A stretch of DNA of 64,000 bases from Clostridiales bacterium (lineage in GTDB: Bacteria > Acidobacteriota > Aminicenantia > Aminicenantales > UBA8522). Position numbers and translations under genes: made by a program. Of the stretch, positions 40,127-47,970 are shown piece by piece. The notes under the pieces are model-generated. The model ran no database searches, was not told the DNA's origin, and saw nothing but the letters and a program-made list of their open reading frames with translations. Numbering within the stretch: position 1 is the first letter of the stretch; each line of letters opens with the position of its first letter. The stretch covers positions 1-64,000 of the forward strand of contig JARYMI010000003.1 of assembly GCA_029907205.1 (NCBI GenBank), given 5' to 3'.

Positions 40127-41197
40127 CTATTTTGTTTGTGATACTCCCTCTAAATAATTGATGATTTTAGCGTTTCCTGAGGGAAAAGGATAGTTTCTGA
40201 GGGACCGGAGAGGGACCCAGCGGAGAGGCCTTTTTCCAGGCTGTGGGCGGTTCTTCAAGCGGCACTCGTATGCATGAAGTATCACCTGGAACCTGGTGTA
40301 TGCGTGGTTGACCTTGAGAAGGAGTTTTTCTATCTTGATCTCAGAGCCTAACTCTTCCCTGATTTCCCGCCGCAATGCTTCCTCGAGTGTCTCGCCGGGT
40401 TTTCTTTTTCCTCCCGGGAATTCCCATAATCCGGCCAGAAGTCCTTCGGCGGGCCGCCTCTGGATGAGGTATTTCCCATCCTCCTTGATGATGGCCACGA
40501 CCGTTTCGATCCGCTCAGACCGTCGAGCCCTCGGAGCCGGGATGAGCTCCTGTTCGCCTTTTTTAAAAGCCAGGCAGAAATCCTGGACAGGGCAGCCAGG
40601 GCAGAAGGGATTTCGCGGCTTGCAGACAAGCGCGCCAAGCTCCATCATGGCCTGGTTAAATTCCCCAGCCTTTTGGCGCGGAAAAAAAGTTGAAAGGAAG
40701 GAAAGCAGGGACTTGTCAGGCGTCTGGTTCTCCTTGCTCTTTGTCCCGGCCAACCGCATGAGGACGCGCCTGACATTGGCGTCAAGAACGGGATAAGACT
40801 GGCCGAAGGCTATGCTCAGGACAGCGGCGGTCGTGTATGGGCCAAACCCGGGGAGGCTGATCAAGTCTTTGTACCGGACAGGGAGGCTTCCGTTAAACCT
40901 ATCACAGACCATGCGGGCGGCAAGACGCATGTTCCTGGCCCGCTCGTAATACCCCAGCCCCTGCCAGGCCTTGAGGACTTTCTGCAGGGGAGCGCGGGCA
41001 AGCGTCTGGATATCGGGAAAAGCCTTCAGCCATTGTTGATAGCGGGGAAGGATGGTCTGGACTGTGGTCTGCTGGAGCATGACTTCAGAGACCCAGATCC
41101 GGTAGGGGTCTTTCGTCTGCCTCCAAGGAAGCGGCCTTCGATTGCGCCTGTACCAGCGGATGATTTCATCGGCAAGGCGTTGCTCTCTTTTTTTTAT
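40127..41197 (-). CDS. mutY: A/G-specific adenine glycosylase
   Basis: MutY removes adenine mispaired with 8-oxoguanine. The HhH-GPD region is LPGFGPYTTAAVL near residue 155, the 4Fe-4S cluster is C-X6-C-X2-C-X5-C (CKPRNPFCPGCPVQDFC), and the C-terminal domain has a complete Nudix-type box (GX5EX7REXXEEXG). The catalytic Glu lies in WVSEVMLQQT, upstream of the first ATG (41080). Conserved protein reads back through RWYRRNRRPLPWRQ to about 41197, but no ATG, GTG or TTG occurs there; the only likely start is ATA, overlapping the upstream stop as ATAA, with AAGGAAG ahead. Either the start is non-standard or the A8 run at 41186 hides an indel. Confidence 0.88.
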   Translation of the reverse strand: MKKREQRLADEIIRWYRRNRRPLPWRQTKDPYRIWVSEVMLQQTTVQTILPRYQQWLKAFPDIQTLARAPLQKVLKAWQGLGYYERARNMRLAARMVCDRFNGSLPVRYKDLISLPGFGPYTTAAVLSIAFGQSYPVLDANVRRVLMRLAGTKSKENQTPDKSLLSFLSTFFPRQKAGEFNQAMMELGALVCKPRNPFCPGCPVQDFCLAFKKGEQELIPAPRARRSERIETVVAIIKEDGKYLIQRRPAEGLLAGLWEFPGGKRKPGETLEEALRREIREELGSEIKIEKLLLKVNHAYTRFQVILHAYECRLKNRPQPGKRPLRWVPLRSLRNYPFPSGNAKIINYLEGVSQTK

Positions 41198-42579
41198 TTT
41201 TTCTCTTCCTTTTTCTTATCTTCTTTTTTGTCTTCAGGCGGTGCCGGCTTCCAGTCCTCCGCCTTCGCGGGTATTTCGTTCAGGAAAGAAGAATCGACGC
41301 GGAAAAGATAATCCAGTCGTGGGTTTTTAACGACTACCTGCTTTTTTTCTTCGTCCTGCCGGCCGACGAGAACCTGAACGTGTTTTTCCGTCTCGTCGCG
41401 CTTTGTCCAGATTGTGACCTCTCCTTGTGGGGGAGCAAGTCCGTACTCTTCAAGGCCGGCCGGCAAGTCGATGAACTCCGAGGCTTCCAGGCCCTCGATT
41501 TTGCGGATGAACGTCTCGACTTTGGACCGGTCGGCTTCCCCTTTGTCCGGGCTTTCGAAAAACCATTTGTCATCTTTCCCTTTGACGACGACAAGCGCTA
41601 CGTCGGCCTTCTTGACGTCAACCTTTGCAGCTTCCCAGGTGTTGAACGCGACAACCTGTTTTTCCCTCAAGTCTTCGACCTTTTTTTCAATATCAGTAAG
41701 GACATGGCTTTCAGCTTCGATAATCTTTGGAGACAAGGAAGTCGTGGCATAGACCTTATCCCCCTCTTTATGCAAACTGAATGTCATTTCCTTGTTTTCC
41801 GATGGGAAAGATAGAATAACTGTGTATTCCGGTTCCTTTAGCCCGTGCTTCTCAAGGTCGGCTTCCTGTTTCTGCTCGGAAACGAATCCCTTGGCCCTGA
41901 GGCTTGAGAGCGCGCGCAACACGTCCTCGACGCGGGTCTTTCTGGCCAGGGCAGAAACCGGCTTGAGGAAAAACCAGTCTTCTTCTTTTTTTTGAGCTTC
42001 CCAGGAGATATCTTTAGCGCGAAGCTTGATGTTTTTCACCTCTTGAGTCTCGAACGTGAAGACGTCCTTCTGGCGAAAGTCAAAAACTGTCTTGTCGAGG
42101 CCGCTCTTGAGATAGCTGGCGAGCAGGACGATCCTCGGGTCATCTTCTTTTTTGGCGAAAAGGGTTTTGTCGAGCGGATTCTCCATGCCGATAAAAAGCT
42201 TGACCGGTTGTTCCTTATCCTTGACCCACAGGGTCAGCTCTTTTTTCGGGATTTCGTATTTGGCCGGGTCTCCGCCTTCCGGCTCGATCACTCTGTCGAT
42301 CCTGAGGCTTGAGAAATCCTGGGCTAAACGATTGACTTCATACGTGTCTGCTTTAGCTTCCAGTGGCTCGACAATAAACCAGTCTCCCTTGTCGTCTTTT
42401 TTGAAGACGATTGTTTCGTCCTCTTTCTTCAAGCTGATTTTCTGGATGTCGTCTGAGGAGAGGTCGACGAGCTTTTCCTCGCTCGCCTTTTTTCCTCTGC
42501 TCCGAGATTCGAAAAGCAGGACGGCAGCTAAGAGAGCCAGGAAGGCAGCCATGAGGATGAGGGTTGTCCTGAATTTCAT
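41194..42579 (-). CDS. DUF4340 protein, partner of the Gld-type ABC transporter
   Basis: A 461-residue protein with one N-terminal membrane anchor (TTLILMAAFLALLAAVLLFE) and an extracytoplasmic part containing two to three copies of the DUF4340 unit, for example VDLSSDDIQKISLKKED, DVFTFETQEVKNIKLRAKD and VAFNTWEAAKVDVKKADVALV. Its Lys/Glu-rich tail ends KKEEKK. DUF4340 proteins regularly follow GldG-like genes. The ATG overlaps the upstream stop by four bases. Together the four genes up to 45871 form a membrane export or envelope complex. The mutY gene appears to start on this stop codon. Confidence 0.87.
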   Translation of the reverse strand: MKFRTTLILMAAFLALLAAVLLFESRSRGKKASEEKLVDLSSDDIQKISLKKEDETIVFKKDDKGDWFIVEPLEAKADTYEVNRLAQDFSSLRIDRVIEPEGGDPAKYEIPKKELTLWVKDKEQPVKLFIGMENPLDKTLFAKKEDDPRIVLLASYLKSGLDKTVFDFRQKDVFTFETQEVKNIKLRAKDISWEAQKKEEDWFFLKPVSALARKTRVEDVLRALSSLRAKGFVSEQKQEADLEKHGLKEPEYTVILSFPSENKEMTFSLHKEGDKVYATTSLSPKIIEAESHVLTDIEKKVEDLREKQVVAFNTWEAAKVDVKKADVALVVVKGKDDKWFFESPDKGEADRSKVETFIRKIEGLEASEFIDLPAGLEEYGLAPPQGEVTIWTKRDETEKHVQVLVGRQDEEKKQVVVKNPRLDYLFRVDSSFLNEIPAKAEDWKPAPPEDKKEDKKKEEKK

Positions 42580-44177
42580 AGCGACCGCCTCCTCAGCCAG
42601 ACTGAAATTCCTGTGATGAGGACAAGCAGGGGAAGGATAAGGACGGAGACAAAGAAAATCATCCTTCCCTGGGAAGGCGTGAGCTGGATTGTCCGCGGCG
42701 AGGATGTCTTTGGCTGGATCGAGATCAGGTCAGCTTCTTCAGTCAGCCAGTTGACGGTGTTGAGGAAGAAGTTCCCGTTTCCGGAGAGGTTGTAGTAGCG
42801 GTTGGACACAAAGTCGGAATCACCAAATACAGCCAGCCGTCCTTCCTTCTTTGACTCCTGTTCATTGGGTTCTTCGGCCTTGGCCTTCTCCTGCGGTTCG
42901 GCGGTATCGGTGGTTTCCTCTGTTTTCTCCCCAGCTTTTTCTTCTGGTTTAATCGTGGCGACCACGGCTAAAGAGATAGGCCCTTGCTTGTCCTTGTCTT
43001 TGTCAAAAGTCACCCGCTGCTCGGCGAGCTGGCGCTCCGACCAGGAATTTGGGCTTGTTTTGCCCAGCACTGTCGCTGTCACTCGATCGGGTTTCTCTGC
43101 GGCGATTTCGACGGACCTGGCATAGGGAAAAAAAGTGGCGTAGCGGAAGTTCGTCGTGATGGCATGGTATTCGTACTCTGAGACCAGGGGCATGAAATAA
43201 TCGCCGCCAAAGAGGCGGGACATTGTATCGACGACGACGTCGTTTTCGAGCGCGATGCCGAATGGGCCCAAGAAAGCGGGGAGGCCGGGCGCTGTTTCCG
43301 GGTCAATCAAGAAGAAAACCCGGCCCCCTTTTTCGAGATAGCTCTTGATTGTCTCAAGCTCATTGGGGAGAAGGTCTTTTTCAGGGCCCGGGACAACGAG
43401 CAGGGCGCAGTCTTCGGGAAAGGTCTCGGAGAGCGCCAAGGTCAGTTTTTTGATTTCATAGCCCAGTTTTTCGAGCTCCTGCTTGGCCGTCAAATAGCCT
43501 CTGTCATCGCTGGCCTCGATGCTCCCTTCGCCGTGGCCCTCAAGGAAATAGATAACCTTTTTCTTTTCCCTCGTTACCTTGATGATCGCGTTAGTGATAT
43601 CTTCTTCGTCCGCTGTGGTGATGCGATTTTCCTTGTCTCCGCACTCTAAGATCGTCGTCCCGTCCTGGGTGATTTCATACCGTTTGACCAGCCCTGGATT
43701 CTTGTCCGGGTCGATGAACTCGTACTTGACTTTCTTGGAATGATAAGCGTAATTCTTGAGCAGGTTTTCCATCTTGCCACGGCTGTAGTTTCCTTCCCGG
43801 AAGAAGCATTTGGCCAGGACGTCGTTTTTCAGGTTCTTGACGACCTTGACCGACTGGTCAGAGAGGCTGTGGAGCTTGGATTCCGTGAAGTCGAACCGGT
43901 GGTGATGCCGGGAAAAGAAGTAGTTCACCAGGACAAGGATGGCGAGCACCAGGACGACGACAAGGAGAAGGTTGCTCGAATAAAGGAAGGATTTCCGGCT
44001 GACGCTCCGCTTGAGCGAGGAGAGGTTGAGGGCGATATAAACGACAAGAGCCACGACCCCCAGCAGAGCGGCTGCCAGGGCAGGCGTTTTCTTATAAGGC
44101 CAAATTCTCAAGGCCATCAAGGAGGCAACAATAAGCGCTAAACCGATATAATTTAAATTCTTCTTGATCGTGTCCAT
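42576..44177 (-). CDS. GldG-like ABC transporter auxiliary protein
   Basis: A 533-residue protein with two membrane segments near the N-terminus, one at the C-terminus (MIFFVSVLILPLLVLITGIS) and a large extracytoplasmic part. FSRHHHRFDFTESKLHSLSDQS, VKVVKNLKNDVLAKCFF and VIYFLEGHGEGS match the GldG/IFT52-like domain of ABC-type transporters. A Lys/Glu-rich insert near residue 420 (AEEPNEQESKKE) is probably disordered. In Bacteroidetes GldG acts with GldA and GldF in gliding; outside that phylum such genes are widespread and not tied to motility. It overlaps DUF4340 by four bases and follows the permease gene by 3 bp. Confidence 0.88.
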   Translation of the reverse strand: MDTIKKNLNYIGLALIVASLMALRIWPYKKTPALAAALLGVVALVVYIALNLSSLKRSVSRKSFLYSSNLLLVVVLVLAILVLVNYFFSRHHHRFDFTESKLHSLSDQSVKVVKNLKNDVLAKCFFREGNYSRGKMENLLKNYAYHSKKVKYEFIDPDKNPGLVKRYEITQDGTTILECGDKENRITTADEEDITNAIIKVTREKKKVIYFLEGHGEGSIEASDDRGYLTAKQELEKLGYEIKKLTLALSETFPEDCALLVVPGPEKDLLPNELETIKSYLEKGGRVFFLIDPETAPGLPAFLGPFGIALENDVVVDTMSRLFGGDYFMPLVSEYEYHAITTNFRYATFFPYARSVEIAAEKPDRVTATVLGKTSPNSWSERQLAEQRVTFDKDKDKQGPISLAVVATIKPEEKAGEKTEETTDTAEPQEKAKAEEPNEQESKKEGRLAVFGDSDFVSNRYYNLSGNGNFFLNTVNWLTEEADLISIQPKTSSPRTIQLTPSQGRMIFFVSVLILPLLVLITGISVWLRRRSL

Positions 44178-44180
44178 CTC

Positions 44181-44948
44181 TCACCTCCATCGTCTCGACT
44201 GGAGCACGGAGTGGGTTAGGAAAAGCCCGAAAAAGGCAAAGCTGAGGTAGTAGACAAGGTCGCTCGTGTCTAAGATGCCGCGGGTAAGGTCGTCAAAATG
44301 CTGGAAAAAGGAAAGATAATCGAGGACTCCCTTCCACATGCCCGAGGCCGAGTAGGAAGCCCAGTTGAGGATCCAGAAAAGAAGCAGAGCGCCGAACGTC
44401 AAGACGGCCGAAACGATCTGGTTTTCGGTCAGGGAAGAAAAAAAGATGCCCACTCCGATAAAAGCTGCGCCCATCAGAAACAGCCCCAGGTAGCCGTTCA
44501 AGATCTGGGGTAGCTCTGGATTGCCGAAAGCGAACGTGAAGACGGAAAGAAGGCCCGTTAGGAGGAGCATGGACGCCAGGACCACGAGCGCTGCCAGGTA
44601 CTTGCCCAAAATGATCTGGCCGACACTGATGGGCGACGTATAGAGAAGCTCGTCGGTGCCGATTTTCTTTTCTTCTGAGAAAAGGCGCATGGTAAGAAGC
44701 GGAATCACGAGCAGGAGGATGATGCTCATGTTGTGGAAGAGAGGCGCGTAGACCATCTGGTTGATGTTGGCCTGCTGGTAGTAGTACGGGTTCTGGGACA
44801 TCTGGATGGACTGGGAGTTGAACCACCAAATGGCGCTGTAAAAGAAGAAGCCGACAAGCACGAGAAAGACGGCAATGACGACATAGGCAATCGGAGAGGT
44901 GAAATACGTCTTGATTTCTTTCTTGGCTACGTACCAGATGTTTTTCAT
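44181..44948 (-). CDS. GldF-like ABC transporter permease
   Basis: About 255 residues with six predicted membrane segments (the first is SPIAYVVIAVFLVLVGFFFY). The segment MRLFSEEKKIGTDELLYTSPI, preceded by a long loop with QANINQMVYAPLFHNM, is typical of the ABC-2 permease/GldF type. The start ATG 44948 overlaps the ATPase stop as ATGA; reading further up falls inside the ATPase gene. It forms the channel of the exporter with the ATPase at 44945-45871. Confidence 0.88.
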   Translation of the reverse strand: MKNIWYVAKKEIKTYFTSPIAYVVIAVFLVLVGFFFYSAIWWFNSQSIQMSQNPYYYQQANINQMVYAPLFHNMSIILLLVIPLLTMRLFSEEKKIGTDELLYTSPISVGQIILGKYLAALVVLASMLLLTGLLSVFTFAFGNPELPQILNGYLGLFLMGAAFIGVGIFFSSLTENQIVSAVLTFGALLLFWILNWASYSASGMWKGVLDYLSFFQHFDDLTRGILDTSDLVYYLSFAFFGLFLTHSVLQSRRWR

Positions 44949-45871
44949 GTCTCGATTCCTCCAGAGACGACGCGAAGATAGAGATCTTCGATGTTCATAG
45001 CCACAGGCCTCATTTCCAAAAGGCCCCAATCCTTCTCCACAGCCAACTTGGCGATGGCCTCTCGCAAATCCTTTCCTTGACTCCACTCGACGGCGAATTC
45101 TCCATTCTGGCGGGAAACCTTCTCCACTCCCGGAATTTCCCGAAGGATGGATGCGGCTTCATCCCCCGCCCGGCGAAGTCTGATCGTCACGCCCTCTTTT
45201 TTTCGGATGGAAGCAGAGAGCTCTTCCAGAGAGCCCGAGGCCATCAGCTTCCCCTCGTTGATGATGACGACTCCATCGCAGGTCTGGGTCACTTCGGCCA
45301 GGATGTGCGTAGAAAGGATGATCGTGCGTTCGCCTTTGAGGGATTTGATGAGCTGACGGATCTCGATGATTTGGGCTGGGTCGAGGCCGATGGTCGGTTC
45401 ATCCAGGATCAGGACATCAGGGTTGTGGATGAGCGCCTGGGCGATTCCTACCCTCTGCTTGTAACCGCGGGAGATATTCTTGATCAGCCTTTTTCTGACT
45501 TTCTCGAGCCCGCTTGTTTCCACGGCCAGGTCAAAAGCCTTTTTTCTCCTGGCTGACGGGACCTTTTTGATGGCGGCGACAAAATCCAGGTAGTCGGAGA
45601 CGGTCATCTCAGGATAGAGCGGGACGGTTTCGGGAAGATAACCGATAATCCTTTTGACTTCGTTAGGCTGGTCGAAGACATCGAACCCGCAGACCGTGGC
45701 TTTGCCCTCAGTGGCCGGCAGATACCCGGTCAGGATGCGCATGGTCGTGGTTTTTCCGGCAGCGTTGGGGCCGAGAAGGCCCCAGATCATGCCCTTATCC
45801 ACTTTGAAGCTCAAGTCCCTGACCGCCACGAGGTCGCCGTATTTTTTGGTCAGGTGTTCAACTTCAATCAT
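44945..45871 (-). CDS. ABC transporter ATPase (GldA-like)
   Basis: A 308-residue nucleotide-binding subunit. Walker A is GPNAAGKTT at residues 35-43, the Q-loop follows GYLPETVPLYPEM, the signature is SRGYKQRVGIAQ (the usual LSGGQ is SRGYK, as in GldA-type proteins), and Walker B is DVLILDEPTIGLDP. AAAGGAGG lies before the ATG. It is the first gene of a four-gene operon (ATPase, permease, GldG-like, DUF4340), with mutY behind. It powers the permease; the exported substrate is unknown. Confidence 0.93.
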   Translation of the reverse strand: MIEVEHLTKKYGDLVAVRDLSFKVDKGMIWGLLGPNAAGKTTTMRILTGYLPATEGKATVCGFDVFDQPNEVKRIIGYLPETVPLYPEMTVSDYLDFVAAIKKVPSARRKKAFDLAVETSGLEKVRKRLIKNISRGYKQRVGIAQALIHNPDVLILDEPTIGLDPAQIIEIRQLIKSLKGERTIILSTHILAEVTQTCDGVVIINEGKLMASGSLEELSASIRKKEGVTIRLRRAGDEAASILREIPGVEKVSRQNGEFAVEWSQGKDLREAIAKLAVEKDWGLLEMRPVAMNIEDLYLRVVSGGIET

Positions 45872-45945
45872 GCGAGCCTCCTTTCACGTTTTTTTAGTTT
45901 TATTTGATAACGGCGATTTTTGCTAAGCCGTTTCTACCTTCTTCA

Positions 45946-47883
45946 TTACATTTTTTCGGGCAGTGGGATGCCCATGAGAAAAAGCGTTTTTTTGAGAATT
46001 TCCCGGACATAGAAAATTGTCCGTATTCTCATCTCTTTCCGGTCTCTATTTTCCTCTCCCAAGATAGAATAGAGGTGATAATAAGCGTTCATTTTTTGGC
46101 AGAGGTTGAAGGCGAACTTGGCCAGATGGGAGAACTCGAGCGAGAGGATGCTGTGGAGAACACTCTCTTCAAACTGAGAGGCGTAAAAAACAAGGTCCCA
46201 AAAGTCTCTCTTCTCAGCTTCCGGCAGCGCTTCCAGCAGCATGTTCTTCTCAGACAGGAGAAACTCCAGCTCTCTCGGGCCGAAGCCGGCCTTGTCTTCG
46301 AGCTTGCGGAAGATGCTGTTCAGCCGGACGGCGCTGTACTGAAGATAGGGTCCTGTTTCACCCTCAAAGTTCAGGGCCTCCTCGAAATCGAAGACAATCA
46401 GCGAATTGCGGGCGAACTTGAGCATGAAATAGCGCAGAGCGCCGCAAGCAATCTGGCGCGCGATGGCGAGTTTGGCCTCGGCTGGAAGGTCAGGGTTCCT
46501 TGTTTCGACCTCGGCCAGGGCTTTCTCTTCCAGCCTGTCCAGAAGGTCGTCTGCTTTCACCCCCAGCCCTTTTCGGCCAGAGACCTCGAGAAAACTCTTG
46601 TCTTTTTCTTCGTCGGAAACCTCGTAAGCAAGCTCCTTCAGGCTCTTGGGCGAGAGCGCGACCATTTCGTAAGAAAAGTGGATTGATTTGGCAGCCTGCT
46701 CGAAGTAGTCAAGAGACTTCAGGCCCTGGACGACTATTTTTTGAAGATACGCCTGCCGAGAGTCGATGACGTTGTAAACTTTGGTGGCCCGGCCGAAGGA
46801 GACAGGAACCTTTTTAGGAGATGTCGTTGTTATCCAGATCGTCCGGCCGTCTTCTTCGATGAAGGGCTGATAGAAGAAATCTTTTCCCAGCAAACCAAAT
46901 TTCCAGAGCTGGTAGGCAATGTCTTTGCCGACATAGGTCACGGTCCCGTCCGAGCGGACGATGACTTTTTCTTTGTCCTCTTCCTCCTCCAGTCGCATGA
47001 CCCAGCATCCAGCGTTGGGACCTTTGTCAGCCACAGAAATAGCCCCTCGGTCTTTTAAGAGCGCAAAAGCTTTTTCCCAGAATTTGAGTCCCAGGATGCT
47101 GCTCTCGCACGGAAGAAGGTCGTATGTTACGTCGATCCTCTTCATTGTCTGAAGATGGGCTCTGAGGATACGACGGGAGATGGCAAACCCCAAGGCGGCT
47201 TCCGGGTCCTGTCCATGTTCGATTTTCTTGAGAATCTCAGCTTTTCTCACCTCCGCTTCAGGATGGCTGGCCAGATACGCCGATGTCCGTGCGTAGAGAT
47301 CCCAGAAGTAATAATCAAGTTTATCTTTTATATTTTCTAAATCAGTCAAGGTCTTTTTTTCCAGTTCCATGAGCCCAAAAACGACGTCAACAACCTGGAC
47401 GCCGGTGTCATCGATGTAATTCTGGATTTCGACCTGCTCGCCCTTGTACTTGAGACAGCGGCCTAAAGTATCACCGAGACAAGCGTTCCTCAAGTGCCCG
47501 ATGTGGGCGGCTTTATTCGGGTTGATGTTCGTGTGTTCGATGATGATTTTTTCCTCTTCAGGCTGAAGGGAGGGTGTGTCGAGCGATTCGAGTTGCTGGC
47601 GAAAGAAGGCTTTTCGGTCGAGATAGAGGTTGATGTAGCCTGGTCCGGCTACCTCCGCCCTCTCGACTCCGCCGAGTCCCGAAAAATAGGGAAGGAATTC
47701 CTGAGCGACCTGGCGGGGATTAGTCTGGCGCAATTTGGCCAGCTTGAAGGGGAACGTGAAGCTCAGGTCGCCGAGGCTCTGTTGGGGAGGATAGGCAACC
47801 TCGATTTCGGATACGGGCAGAGGAAAAGCGTCCCCTAACCTGCTCAGGAGTTCTTTCTTGAGTCGAGTCTTCAGCCTGACCAT
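45946..47883 (-). CDS. argS: Arginyl-tRNA synthetase
   Basis: A 645-residue class I synthetase of normal size. The N-terminal Add1 domain starts VRLKTRLKKELLSRLG; the HIGH motif is NPNKAAHIGHLRNACLG; the KMSKS region reads VSGRKGLGVKADDLLDR, a variant seen in some ArgS; the DALR anticodon-binding domain follows (LNFEGETGPYLQYSAVR). I prefer ATG 47883 to ATG 47895 because the -10 box abuts the latter. The leader would then be only about 6 bases. Confidence 0.94.
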   Translation of the reverse strand: MVRLKTRLKKELLSRLGDAFPLPVSEIEVAYPPQQSLGDLSFTFPFKLAKLRQTNPRQVAQEFLPYFSGLGGVERAEVAGPGYINLYLDRKAFFRQQLESLDTPSLQPEEEKIIIEHTNINPNKAAHIGHLRNACLGDTLGRCLKYKGEQVEIQNYIDDTGVQVVDVVFGLMELEKKTLTDLENIKDKLDYYFWDLYARTSAYLASHPEAEVRKAEILKKIEHGQDPEAALGFAISRRILRAHLQTMKRIDVTYDLLPCESSILGLKFWEKAFALLKDRGAISVADKGPNAGCWVMRLEEEEDKEKVIVRSDGTVTYVGKDIAYQLWKFGLLGKDFFYQPFIEEDGRTIWITTTSPKKVPVSFGRATKVYNVIDSRQAYLQKIVVQGLKSLDYFEQAAKSIHFSYEMVALSPKSLKELAYEVSDEEKDKSFLEVSGRKGLGVKADDLLDRLEEKALAEVETRNPDLPAEAKLAIARQIACGALRYFMLKFARNSLIVFDFEEALNFEGETGPYLQYSAVRLNSIFRKLEDKAGFGPRELEFLLSEKNMLLEALPEAEKRDFWDLVFYASQFEESVLHSILSLEFSHLAKFAFNLCQKMNAYYHLYSILGEENRDRKEMRIRTIFYVREILKKTLFLMGIPLPEKM

Positions 47884-47895
47884 GAGAGGTTTCAT

Positions 47896-47923
47896 ATTAT
47901 AGCAAAACAGCCGTTCGGGACAA
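47896..47923 (-). promoter_or_regulatory. Promoter of argS with very short leader
   Basis: On the minus strand TTGTCC (47918-47923), a 16-bp spacer and a perfect TATAAT (47896-47901) preceded by TGC. The -10 box ends 12 bases before ATG 47883 and touches ATG 47895. Confidence 0.65.
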
Positions 47924-47970
47924 GGGCAGCAGGTTGACGAATTGATGGCGGACGAACTTTGTTTGGTGTT

